Of a stretch of 6,585 bases of DNA, positions 1 through 6,565 are shown one piece after another; the first letter of the stretch is position 1; the number at the start of each line of letters is the position of its first letter. Origin of the DNA: Beijerinckiaceae bacterium (GTDB lineage Bacteria; Pseudomonadota; Alphaproteobacteria; Rhizobiales; Beijerinckiaceae); assembly GCA_027311205.1 (NCBI GenBank), contig DAICZI010000099.1:1-6585 (forward strand). The letters run 5' to 3'. Both the position numbers and the translations under genes were made by a program. The notes beneath the pieces are model-generated. The model had not been told where the DNA came from. It saw only the letters and a list, made by a program, of their open reading frames with translations, and made no database searches.

Positions 1-202
1 CCGACAAATATCGTACGCCAAAGGTCATACAAATTGCCACTCCCTGCGGTGCGCATCAGAGTTCTGCCCCTAATTGTGATTAAGAATCAATATCTTGTAT
101 TTATTGACGACAAGTTATCAACCGCGAAAAAGCTCATATGTGGGGCGCGAAAAAGACGAATCTTACACGCAAAATATGAAGCGGCCTCTTTCATCGCTCT
201 AG
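1..202. other. AT-richer intergenic region, no gene recognised
   Basis: This stretch is visibly richer in A+T than the flanking genes and I see no credible coding sequence in it. One open frame crosses it (34-345), but it runs through the promoter and half of the riboswitch and its translation resembles no family I know. Visible structure: a small inverted repeat, TGATT-AAG-AATCA, at 77-89; a direct repeat CGCGAAAAAG at 123-132 and 146-155; and a short AAGA-CGAA-TCTT hairpin at 153-164. These could be regulatory DNA for the gcv promoter or for a gene lying off the left edge. The promoter-proximal A/T runs could also act as an UP-like element. All of this is inference. Confidence 0.5.
123..155 (+). 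repeat. 10-bp direct repeat upstream of gcv promoter
   Basis: CGCGAAAAAG occurs exactly at 123-132 and again at 146-155, a spacing of 23 bases, close to two helical turns. A degraded third copy (CACGCAAAAT, 166-175) follows at about the same interval. The copies lie 50 to 80 bases upstream of the predicted -35 element, where an activator could bind. I do not recognise the motif as the site of a named regulator. Chance similarity in a short region remains possible. Confidence 0.35.
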
Positions 203-230
203 TTGACAAACCCCACGCTTTCCGCAACAT
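203..230 (+). promoter_or_regulatory. Predicted sigma70-type promoter of the gcv operon
   Basis: A perfect -35 hexamer TTGACA lies at 203-208. After a 16-base spacer comes CAACAT at 225-230 as the best -10 candidate (3 of 6 matches to TATAAT, including the conserved A2 and T6). The weak -10 combined with a strong TTGACA is common in alphaproteobacterial housekeeping promoters. The predicted transcription start, about 236-238, falls immediately before the first paired bases of the glycine riboswitch. This agreement in position is the main support for the call. Confidence 0.55.
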
Positions 231-235
231 CGGCG

Positions 236-436
236 TGTCATCCAATCCCTGCGGGAGAGTCGGACATCAAGCCGACGCCGAAGGCGCAACCGCCCCGGAA
301 ACGCTCAGGCAAACGGACCGCCGGGACAGACACTCTGGAAAGTGATGCGCTGCAAGGTCGCATCCACCGACGGGCGTAACTTGCGTTGGCCACCGAGGCC
401 GCGTGGGGAAATCTCTCAGGTTCCAAGACAGAGGGG
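236..436 (+). promoter_or_regulatory. Tandem (two-aptamer) glycine riboswitch
   Basis: A cis-regulatory RNA that binds glycine and controls the downstream glycine cleavage operon. Aptamer 1: P1 pairs TCCC/GCGG (246-249, 251-254) with CCGC/GGGA (318-321, 323-326), with one mismatch. P2 is GTCGG/CCGAC (259-263 with 272-276). The conserved core GCCGAAGGCGCAAC (277-290) and GCTCAGGCAAACGGAC (303-318) follow. Aptamer 2: P1 pairs CTCTG (333-337) with CAGAG (429-433), and P2 pairs GATGCG (344-349) with CGCATC (359-364). Its core is GGGGAAATCTCTCAGG (405-420), followed by TTCCAAGACAGAGGGGG. A leader-linker helix P0 is possible between TGTC (236-239) and GACA (329-332), matching the kink-turn that joins tandem aptamers in this class. 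Known members usually switch gcv operons on when glycine is abundant. The J2/3 segment of aptamer 2 (ACCGACGGGCGTAAC) departs from the usual CCGAAGG-GCAA form. Confidence 0.95.
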
Positions 437-461
437 GCGCTGACCGGAGCATCCGGCGCGC
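437..461 (+). promoter_or_regulatory. Possible riboswitch expression-platform hairpin
   Basis: Directly after aptamer 2, GCGC (437-440) and CCGG (444-447) can pair with CCGG (453-456) and GCGC (458-461). This leaves bulges TGA and C and a 5-base AGCAT loop. No U-tract follows, so it does not look like a classical intrinsic terminator. Between it and the gcvT start at 480 there is only a weak GGA (472-474) as ribosome binding site. Control could therefore act on translation initiation, or through Rho, rather than by simple intrinsic termination. The role as a platform is inferred from position alone. Confidence 0.4.
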
Positions 462-479
462 GTCTGCCATTGGATCACC

Positions 480-1610
480 ATGCCCGATATCCCTGTTCTT
501 CAGCAAACCCCGTTGCACGCGCTGCATTTGCGGCTGGGTGCCCGGATGGTGCCCTTCGCTGGCTATGACATGCCGGTGCAATATCCTGATGGCATCCTGA
601 AGGAGCATCTGCACACCCGCGCGGCGGCGGGCCTGTTTGATGTCTCGCACATGGGCCAGGCACTGCTGTCGGGTCGCCACGCTTTGGCGCGGCTGGAAGC
701 GCTGGTGCCGGGTGATTTGCAGCGCCTCAAGCCGGGCCAGATGCGCTATACGCAGTTGCTCAACAGTGAGGCTGGCATTCTCGATGACCTGATGGTAACG
801 CGGCTGTCGGGTGAAAATGAACTGGAAGACCGGCTGTTTCTCGTCGTCAATGCCGCCAACAAGGGCGCGGATTTTGCTCATATCTCCGCGCAATTGCCCG
901 AGCTTGATTTGCTGGTGTTGCGGGACCGCGCCTTGCTCGCCTTGCAAGGCCCTGCGGCGGCGGCGGTGATGGCAAGCCTGTTTCCTGTCAGCGCCACCAT
1001 GCCATTCCTGTCAATGCGCCGCGAGACGCTTGATGGCGCGCCGGTTTATCTGTCGCGCTGCGGCTATACCGGCGAGGATGGATTTGAAATCTCGCTGGCA
1101 CCCGAAGCTGCGGCAAACTTTGCCGAAAAGCTGCTGGCCCTTCCGGGCGTTGCGGCGATTGGGCTGGGCGCGCGCGATTCGCTGCGCCTTGAAGCGGGGC
1201 TTTGCCTGCATGGCCACGACATTACCCCCCAGACCACACCCCTTGAGGCCAATCTAGGTTGGTCCATCAGCAAAAGGCGGATGAAGGAGGGCGGCTTTCC
1301 CGGCGATGCGCTGTTGCAGGAGCAGCACGCCCATGGCCCCAGGCGGTTGCGCGTCGGCGTCAGGCCCGAAGGCCGCGCCCCGGTGCGCGAAGGCGCCGCC
1401 ATTCTTGCTGCCGATGGCCGCGAGATCGGTGTGGTCACGTCCGGCGGCTTCTCGCCCTCGCTCAATGTGCCCATCGCCATGGGCTATGTTGAAAGCGGCC
1501 ACAGCGCCATCGGCTCGCCCCTGCAACTGGTGCTGCGTGGCCAATCGGTGCCAGCCCGCGTCGCTGTCCTTCCCTTTACTGCCACACATTATTTCAGGAG
1601 CCCCACATGA
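480..1610 (+). CDS. gcvT: Glycine cleavage system T-protein (aminomethyltransferase, EC 2.1.2.10)
   Basis: A cytoplasmic enzyme that takes the aminomethyl group from lipoylated GcvH and, with tetrahydrofolate, releases ammonia and 5,10-methylene-tetrahydrofolate. The 376 residues match the usual length of about 360-380. The N-terminal folate-binding domain opens with TPLHALHLRLGARMVPFAGY (residues 10-29), then DVSHMGQ (54-60). GILDDLMVTR (99-108) holds the Asp102/103 region, matching the catalytic Asp of the E. coli enzyme. GYTGEDGFEI is at 195-204. The C-terminal GCV_T domain is seen in GRAPVREGAAI and the SGGFSPSLNVPIAMGYVES stretch. The ATG at 480 is chosen because the conserved N-terminus begins nine residues later and the frame is closed by TGA at 441-443; no ATG, GTG or TTG lies between. 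The ribosome binding site is weak (GGA, 472-474), which fits regulation through the riboswitch upstream. First gene of the operon; its stop overlaps gcvH by four bases (ATGA). Confidence 0.97.
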   Translation: MPDIPVLQQTPLHALHLRLGARMVPFAGYDMPVQYPDGILKEHLHTRAAAGLFDVSHMGQALLSGRHALARLEALVPGDLQRLKPGQMRYTQLLNSEAGILDDLMVTRLSGENELEDRLFLVVNAANKGADFAHISAQLPELDLLVLRDRALLALQGPAAAAVMASLFPVSATMPFLSMRRETLDGAPVYLSRCGYTGEDGFEISLAPEAAANFAEKLLALPGVAAIGLGARDSLRLEAGLCLHGHDITPQTTPLEANLGWSISKRRMKEGGFPGDALLQEQHAHGPRRLRVGVRPEGRAPVREGAAILAADGREIGVVTSGGFSPSLNVPIAMGYVESGHSAIGSPLQLVLRGQSVPARVAVLPFTATHYFRSPT

Positions 1611-1984
1611 GCACGCTCTATTACACCAAAGACCACGAATACATCAGTGTTGACGGCGACATCGGCACCATTGGCATCACCGATCATGCCCAGCAGGCGC
1701 TGGGTGATGTGGTGTTCATCGAATTGCCGAAAGCGGGCACCAAACTCGCGCGCGGCAAGGAAGCAGCGGTGGTCGAAAGCGTCAAGGCGGCAAGTGACGT
1801 CTATGCCGCAGCCTCGGGCGAAGTGTTGGAGGTCAACAAGGCGCTGGAGGCCGCCCCCGGCACGGTCAATGAGGATGCCCAAGGGCGCGGCTGGTTCTTC
1901 AGGTTGAAGCTCTCCAACAAGGCCGAACTTGGCGATTTGATGGATGCCGCCGCCTACGAAGCTTTCCTCAAGACGCTGGACTGA
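1607..1984 (+). CDS. gcvH: Glycine cleavage system H-protein (lipoyl carrier)
   Basis: A small shuttle protein whose lipoyl-lysine arm carries the aminomethyl intermediate from the P-protein to the T-protein and is then reoxidised by the L-protein. At 125 residues it is of standard length. The N-terminal [13 protein letters not shown] (5-17), [19 protein letters not shown] (23-41) and the lipoylation motif [12 protein letters not shown] (55-66) are all canonical, with Lys60 as the attachment site. [16 protein letters not shown] (88-103) completes the fold. Its ATG overlaps the gcvT stop (ATGA) and is preceded by a good AGGAG at 1596-1600, six bases upstream, so translation is both coupled and independently primed. 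Lipoylation genes (lipA, lipB or lplA) are not in the window. Confidence 0.98.
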   Translation: MSTLYYTKDHEYISVDGDIGTIGITDHAQQALGDVVFIELPKAGTKLARGKEAAVVESVKAASDVYAAASGEVLEVNKALEAAPGTVNEDAQGRGWFFRLKLSNKAELGDLMDAAAYEAFLKTLD

Positions 1985-1991
1985 AGTCATC

Positions 1992-3338
1992 ATGCGCTAT
2001 CACCCCCATACAAAATCCGAGCGTGAAGCCATGCTGGCGCGCATTGGCGTGGCCTCGATTGATGCGCTTTTTGCCGATATTCCGGCAGATAAACGGCTGG
2101 AGGGGCTGCTGGATTTGCCGCATGGCCTCAGCGAAATGGCCGTCGAGCGTCAGCTTGGCGCGCTGGCCGCGCGCAATGTCGTGGCCGGATCGGTGCCGTT
2201 TTTCTGCGGCGCTGGTGCCTATCGCCACTACGTGCCCGCCAGCGTTGATCACTTGATCCAGCGCTCGGAGTTCCTGACCAGCTACACGCCCTACCAGCCG
2301 GAAATCGCCCAGGGCACACTGCAATATCTTTTCGAGTTCCAGACGCAGGTTGCCGCCCTCACCGGCATGGAGGTCGCCAATGCCTCCATGTATGACGGCT
2401 CGACGGCTGCTGCTGAAGCGGTGTTGATGGCGCATCGGCTGACCCGGCGCTCCAAGGCAGTGCTGTCGGGCGGTCTGCATCCCCATTACGCCGAAGCCAT
2501 CCGGACCCTGACTGCCATGGCGGGCGAAGAAGCCAGCCTCATGCCCGCCGACCTGCGCGCCGAGGAGGATATTCTCGCCGAAATCGACAACGACACCTCC
2601 TGCGTGGTGGTGCAAAGCCCGGATGTGTTTGGCAATCTGCGCGACCTGCGCCCGATTGCCGCCCGCGCCCACGAGAAGGGCGCGCTGTTGATCGCCGTGT
2701 TCACGGAAGTGATGGCCCTGGGCCTGATCGAGCCGCCGGGCGCAATGGGGGCCGATATTGTGGTGGGCGAAGGCCAATCCCTGGGCAATGGCCTGAATTT
2801 TGGCGGGCCTTATGTCGGGCTCATGGCAACGCGCCAGAATTTCATCCGGCAGATGCCGGGACGGCTTTGCGGCGAGACGGTCGATGCCGAAGGACGGCGC
2901 GGCTTTGTGCTGACGCTCTCAACCCGCGAGCAGCACATCCGACGCGACAAGGCGACCTCGAACATCTGCACCAATTCGGGCCTGTGTGCTCTGGCCTTCA
3001 CTATTCACATGAGCCTGCTGGGGGCCAAGGGCCTGCGGCAACTGGCGCTGGTGAACCATGCCAGGGCGTCGGCACTGGCGGAGCAGTTGCGCAAGGTGGC
3101 AGGCGTGGAAGTGATCAACAAGAGTTTTTTCAATGAGTTCGCGGTGCGCCTCAAAGGCAGCGCCAGCGAAATTGTTGAAACTCTGGCGGAAAGCCGCGTG
3201 CTGGCGGGCGTGCCTTATGCCCGTCTTGCCCCCCAGGCTGGCCTTGATGACATTTTGCTCGTTGCCGTTACCGAAACCACCACCGATGCCGATGCCGAAG
3301 CGCTGATTGCCGCGCTGCAAGGAGCCCTGCCATGCTGA
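1992..3338 (+). CDS. gcvPA: Glycine dehydrogenase (decarboxylating) subunit 1, P-protein alpha
   Basis: The N-terminal half of the P-protein. With GcvPB it forms the PLP-dependent glycine decarboxylase (EC 1.4.4.2), which passes the aminomethyl group to lipoyl-GcvH and releases CO2. The subunit has the PLP-enzyme fold but not the PLP lysine, as expected for PA. At 448 residues it is of normal length. Family motifs: [15 protein letters not shown] (68-82), [20 protein letters not shown] (94-113), [13 protein letters not shown] (131-143), [19 protein letters not shown] (from 259) and [12 protein letters not shown]. The start at 1992 gives the typical N-terminus [15 protein letters not shown]. 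The longer frame from 1944 would add 16 residues from inside gcvH and is rejected. The start is seven bases after the gcvH stop, with only a weak GAAG (1983-1986), so coupling to gcvH translation is likely. Its last seven bases overlap gcvPB. Confidence 0.97.
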   Translation: MRYHPHTKSEREAMLARIGVASIDALFADIPADKRLEGLLDLPHGLSEMAVERQLGALAARNVVAGSVPFFCGAGAYRHYVPASVDHLIQRSEFLTSYTPYQPEIAQGTLQYLFEFQTQVAALTGMEVANASMYDGSTAAAEAVLMAHRLTRRSKAVLSGGLHPHYAEAIRTLTAMAGEEASLMPADLRAEEDILAEIDNDTSCVVVQSPDVFGNLRDLRPIAARAHEKGALLIAVFTEVMALGLIEPPGAMGADIVVGEGQSLGNGLNFGGPYVGLMATRQNFIRQMPGRLCGETVDAEGRRGFVLTLSTREQHIRRDKATSNICTNSGLCALAFTIHMSLLGAKGLRQLALVNHARASALAEQLRKVAGVEVINKSFFNEFAVRLKGSASEIVETLAESRVLAGVPYARLAPQAGLDDILLVAVTETTTDADAEALIAALQGALPC

Positions 3339-4885
3339 ACAACCAGGGACGCCCGACCCACGCGGGCACGGCGCAACCCAGCGCCAGAACTTTCACGGGC
3401 AACCGCGCTTTGATGATGGAAGAGGCGCTGATTTTCGAGACCGGGCGGCTTGATGTCACCGGCGTCGATATCGAGCCACCCGCAGCCTTCACGCCAAGTC
3501 TCGGCGGGTTGGAGCGCCGCGCGCCGCTTGATTTGCCAGGCTTGAGCGAGCCCGAAACGATGCGCCATTATGTGCGGCTCAGCCAGAAAAACTTTTCCAT
3601 CGACGCCGGGCTTTATCCGCTCGGTTCATGCACGATGAAGCACAACCCGCGCCTGAACGAGAAAATGGCGCGCCTGCCCGGCTTTGCCGATATTCACCCG
3701 TTGCAGCCCGTCTCGACCGTCCCCGGCGCGCTGGCGCTGCTGGCGCAACTCGGCCACTGGCTGACGACCATGACCGGCATGGCCGCGGTGTCGCTGGTGC
3801 CCAAGGCCGGCGCGCACGGCGAACTCTGCGGCATGATGGCGATCAAGGCCGCCATTGCGGCGCGCGGCGAGGCGGCAACCCGGCGCGTCGTGCTGGTGCC
3901 TGATTCGGCGCATGGCACCAATCCGGCTACGGCTGCCTTGATCGGCTTTGAGGTTCGCGCCGTACCGGCTCGTGCAGATGGGACGGTTGATCCCGCCTCG
4001 GTGGCCGCTTTGATGGGGCCTGATGTGGCGGCGATCATGCTGACCAACCCCAACACCTGCGGGATTTTCGAGCGCGATATTGTCGCCATCGCCGCCATTA
4101 TCCATGAAGGTGGCGGCTATTTTTATTGCGATGGCGCAAATTTCAACGCCATTGTTGGCAAGACCCGCACCGGCGATCTTGGCGTCGATGCCATGCACAT
4201 CAATCTGCACAAGACCTTTTCGACACCGCATGGCGGCGGCGGGCCGGGCTCTGGCCCGGTGGTGCTGTCGGAGCGCCTCGCCGCCTTCGCGCCGGTGCCA
4301 TTTGTGCGCAAAAGCGCGACGGGGCTGGATTTGGTGGAACACGCCGAGGGCCAAAGCTTCGGTCGCATGAGCGCCTTTCATGGCCAGATGGGCATGTTTG
4401 TGCGCGCCTTGAGCTACATGCTCTCGCATGGGGCCGATGGTCTGCGCGAAGCGTCCGAGGATGCCGTACTCAATGCCAATTATGTCCGCGTTTGCCTGAA
4501 CGACGTGATGTCGTCGCCCTTCGGCGAAAGACCCTGCATGCACGAGGTGCTGTTTGACGATGAATGGCTGAAAGGCTCCGGCGTCACCACGCTGGATTTT
4601 GCCAAGGCGATGATCGACGAGGGCTATCACCCGATGACCATGTATTTCCCGCTGGTGGTGCATGGTGCCATGCTAATCGAGCCGACCGAGAGCGAGTCGC
4701 TCGCCGCGCTGGATCTTTTCATCATGACGCTGCGTGATCTCGCCTTCAGCGCCAAACGCGGCGAGACCGGGCGGTTTACCGACGCGCCCCACCTCGCCCA
4801 GCGCCGCCGCCTCGACGAAACCCGCGCCGCCCGCACGCCTAAACTGCGCTGGACACCGCCGGAGGTGGCAAAGGCGGCGGAATAG
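3332..4885 (+). CDS. gcvPB: Glycine dehydrogenase (decarboxylating) subunit 2, P-protein beta
   Basis: The catalytic C-terminal half of the P-protein, partner of GcvPA. The PLP Schiff-base lysine is Lys294 in [19 protein letters not shown] (291-309). Other family motifs are [18 protein letters not shown] (93-110), [20 protein letters not shown] (156-175), [11 protein letters not shown] (191-201), [11 protein letters not shown] (237-247) and [11 protein letters not shown] (266-276). At 517 residues it is at the longer end for GcvPB: the first 20 or so residues and a basic C-terminal tail of about 45 are extra to the conserved core. The ATG overlaps the gcvPA stop by seven bases and has a strong AAGGAG (3319-3324), seven bases upstream, inside gcvPA. 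A second methionine pair (28-29) lies within conserved sequence and is not a better start. Last gene of the operon; a hairpin follows ten bases after the stop. Confidence 0.97.
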   Translation: MLNNQGRPTHAGTAQPSARTFTGNRALMMEEALIFETGRLDVTGVDIEPPAAFTPSLGGLERRAPLDLPGLSEPETMRHYVRLSQKNFSIDAGLYPLGSCTMKHNPRLNEKMARLPGFADIHPLQPVSTVPGALALLAQLGHWLTTMTGMAAVSLVPKAGAHGELCGMMAIKAAIAARGEAATRRVVLVPDSAHGTNPATAALIGFEVRAVPARADGTVDPASVAALMGPDVAAIMLTNPNTCGIFERDIVAIAAIIHEGGGYFYCDGANFNAIVGKTRTGDLGVDAMHINLHKTFSTPHGGGGPGSGPVVLSERLAAFAPVPFVRKSATGLDLVEHAEGQSFGRMSAFHGQMGMFVRALSYMLSHGADGLREASEDAVLNANYVRVCLNDVMSSPFGERPCMHEVLFDDEWLKGSGVTTLDFAKAMIDEGYHPMTMYFPLVVHGAMLIEPTESESLAALDLFIMTLRDLAFSAKRGETGRFTDAPHLAQRRRLDETRAARTPKLRWTPPEVAKAAE

Positions 4886-4894
4886 ACAGCGATG

Positions 4895-4923
4895 CCCCGG
4901 CGACTGCGCTGCCAACGCCGGGG
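4895..4923. terminator. Hairpin between convergent operons, candidate terminator
   Basis: CCCCGGCG (4895-4902) and CGCCGGGG (4916-4923) form a perfect 8-bp stem around a 13-base loop. It begins ten bases after the gcvPB stop and lies about 80 bases beyond the end of the minus-strand regulator gene. The stem is GC-rich and symmetric, so it could serve both convergent transcripts. Neither side has a clear U-tract (GACAGTCC follows on the plus strand), so it may act with Rho or protect the 3' end rather than terminate alone. The remaining 77 bases up to 5000 show nothing else I can name. Confidence 0.5.
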
Positions 4924-5000
4924 GACAGTCCATCGCGGCCATTTCACCCGCTACCCGCGCGCCTGGCCCAGGAACGTCGGCTTGGCGCATCAGCGCCCGG

Positions 5001-5738
5001 TCACCGGCTGCGCGTAACCTCGATCCCCAACAGCGCATCTTCGAGCGAGCGGGCCAGCAAGTCTTGCATGGCAGCATAGGCGGACTCGGCCTTGTTATCA
5101 GCGATGGCTCTGGCAATGGCCATGTGCATTGGCACCAGATGCTCCTGCGGCAGGACATCGGCGCGCGACACCTGGAAACTTGCCGAAAGGCACGCCTCGA
5201 TCACTGGAAACATCGCCGCCAGAAACTGGTTGCCGGTCGCCTCCAGCATGTTGCGATGAAAGCGGATGTCGGCGGCAATCGATTGGGCTTTGTCGGCGCT
5301 GCCGAGCAGCATGACATCTTCCAGAAGGGCGCGCCGCGTTTCCGGCGTGGCCTTCAAGGCCGCCAGCGCGGCAGCGGGTGGCTCGAAAATGCCGCGCAGT
5401 TCAAAAAGATCGCGCACCATGCGCTCATCGAGCCCACCTTGTGCCTGCCAGGCCAGCACATCCGGATCAAGCCGGTTCCAGTCCTGCTTGGGGCGCACGA
5501 TGGTTCCCACGCGTGGCACAGCCGTCAGCAGGCCCTTCCCGCACAGCACTTTGATGGCCTCGCGCATGGACGGCCGCGACAGGCCAAAGGCCCGCGACAA
5601 TTCCGCTTCGGTAGGGATGGTGGTGCCGACCGCCCATTCGCCCGCAACAATGCGGCGTCCAAGGTTTATGGCCGCAAGCGAATGCGGTTTGGCCGTATTG
5701 CTGCGCGGCTTGCGAGGGGCCATGGCATCCAGTTCCAT
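5001..5738 (-). CDS. GntR-family transcriptional regulator, FadR subfamily (FCD domain)
   Basis: A cytoplasmic DNA-binding repressor or activator of 245 residues, typical length for the subfamily. The N-terminal winged helix-turn-helix covers about residues 20-85, with IPTEAELSRAFGLSRPSMRE (41-60) as helix-turn-helix and GLLTAVPRVGTIV (69-81) as wing. NRLDPDVLAWQ (88-98) links to the all-helical FCD effector domain (about 105-235). This linker motif is familiar from regulators of sugar-acid genes such as galactonate regulators. Likely metal/ligand residues are Asp157 and His161 (DIRFH) and His205 (PMHMAI). Where many FCD proteins have a final His there is QDLL (225-228), so the site may be incomplete or use Asp226. 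The start ATG overlaps the stop of the transporter gene (TAATG), with no strong ribosome binding site; Met6 is an alternative start. The effector and target operon are unknown; the cotranscribed transporter is the obvious candidate target. Confidence 0.9.
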   Translation of the reverse strand: MELDAMAPRKPRSNTAKPHSLAAINLGRRIVAGEWAVGTTIPTEAELSRAFGLSRPSMREAIKVLCGKGLLTAVPRVGTIVRPKQDWNRLDPDVLAWQAQGGLDERMVRDLFELRGIFEPPAAALAALKATPETRRALLEDVMLLGSADKAQSIAADIRFHRNMLEATGNQFLAAMFPVIEACLSASFQVSRADVLPQEHLVPMHMAIARAIADNKAESAYAAMQDLLARSLEDALLGIEVTRSR

Positions 5739-6565
5739 TAGGTTTTACAAGCCTTGATCGCCTCATCCACGGAATGAAAGAGTCGGTTAGGGCCAAGTAG
5801 CTGGTCGATACGATAGCGCCCGAGCGCCGCCTGCGCGCGCACCGATTCAAGGCGCGCCAGCGCGAACGTCACGCCCTTGGCCTGGCACTCGCGAATGAGG
5901 CCGGCAAAAATCTGTGCAGCGGTAAAATCAATGTCGAGGATCGCGCCCGCTTCCAGCACCAACAGCTTGGCTGGCGGCTGTTGCGCCGCCAGAAGTTGCA
6001 GGATGTCGTGCCGGAAGCCAAAGGCATTGAGGAAAGTCAGCGGTGCCTGAAACCCTGCCACCAGCACGCCAGGCACGTTTTCCTGCGCGGTGCCCCGCTG
6101 CGGGGGCCACCAGATGGTTGAGCCCGGCACATGCAGATAGGCCAGGGCGCGGGCCTGCGTCGTGTTCCACAGGCCATTGAGCAGCGACAGACCAATGCCA
6201 ACACCGACACCGCGCTCGATCGGCAGCACCACAATGGCCGCAAAGGTTGCCAGCATCAGCAGAAATTCCAGCCTCGTGTGCTGGAAAATATCCACCATGA
6301 CTTTGGTGCGCAAAATACGCAGCGCGACGAAAATCAAAATCCCCGCCAGCGCGGCGCGCGGAATATGGGCCAGCAGGCTGGCACCAAACAGCATCACCAC
6401 CAGCACAATCAGCGCCGCAAACAGGCTGGCAATCTGCGAACGCCCGCCGGTTTCCGACACAATCGCGGTGCGCGGCGGGCTGGCATCAATCGGAAACGAT
6501 CCGAGCAGGCCCGACAAAATATTGCCCGCGCCAACGCCGACAAAAACCGTGAACGTTCCTTCATT
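5738..6565 (-). CDS. SulP-family anion transporter, C-terminal part with STAS domain (5' end interrupted or cut)
   Basis: An inner-membrane transporter of the SulP (SLC26-like) family, which moves sulfate, bicarbonate, dicarboxylates or related anions; the substrate cannot be told from sequence. Numbering is from a TTG at 6517. The conserved SGLLGSFPIDASPPRTAIV segment (2-20) replaces the more usual GSFSR form. Hydrophobic membrane segments lie at about 28-48, 55-70, 84-100 and 103-117, followed by a cytoplasmic STAS domain (about 148-257) with LDIDFTAAQIFAGL. A full protein has roughly 490-580 residues, so about half is missing. Coding-like sequence (VFVGVGAGNI) continues upstream of the TTG, so that codon is not the true start. 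The frame is closed by TGA at 6568-6566 with no ATG or GTG between. The gene is therefore interrupted by a nonsense or frameshift change, or the sequence has an error near the window edge. Its stop overlaps the regulator start. Confidence 0.82.
   Translation of the reverse strand, partial: NEGTFTVFVGVGAGNILSGLLGSFPIDASPPRTAIVSETGGRSQIASLFAALIVLVVMLFGASLLAHIPRAALAGILIFVALRILRTKVMVDIFQHTRLEFLLMLATFAAIVVLPIERGVGVGIGLSLLNGLWNTTQARALAYLHVPGSTIWWPPQRGTAQENVPGVLVAGFQAPLTFLNAFGFRHDILQLLAAQQPPAKLLVLEAGAILDIDFTAAQIFAGLIRECQAKGVTFALARLESVRAQAALGRYRIDQLLGPNRLFHSVDEAIKACKT

Noticed and set aside
41..49. TCCCTGCGG, identical to the 5' strand of the aptamer 1 P1 helix (246-254)
   Set aside because: A nine-base match about 200 bases away is within chance, and it lies upstream of the predicted transcript start, so it cannot compete for pairing.
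77..89. TGATT-AAG-AATCA inverted repeat as an FNR-type site
   Set aside because: The right half fits ATCAA, but the left half does not match TTGAT at the required spacing; the arms are only five bases long.
34..345. Open frame of 103 codons in the leader
   Set aside because: It runs through the predicted promoter and half of the riboswitch, has no ribosome binding site and resembles no known family.
267..947. Minus-strand open frame of 226 codons over the riboswitch and gcvT
   Set aside because: Antisense shadow of gcvT in GC-rich DNA; the translation is rich in Arg, Gln and His without a recognisable domain.
1944..1991. Extended start of gcvPA inside gcvH
   Set aside because: The extra 16 residues are a frame-shifted reading of conserved gcvH; the ATG at 1992 gives the usual GcvPA N-terminus.
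1968..2777. Minus-strand open frame of 269 codons over gcvPA
   Set aside because: Antisense to a clear gcvPA gene; low-complexity His/Gln/Gly-rich composition typical of a shadow frame.
3626..4663. Minus-strand open frame of 345 codons over gcvPB
   Set aside because: Long, but fully inside conserved gcvPB and His/Arg/Ala-rich; its length follows from the codon bias of the real gene.
4734..5741. Plus-strand open frame of 335 codons across the gcvPB end, the intergenic hairpin and the regulator
   Set aside because: It spans three unrelated elements and is antisense to the GntR regulator, which has clear domain motifs.
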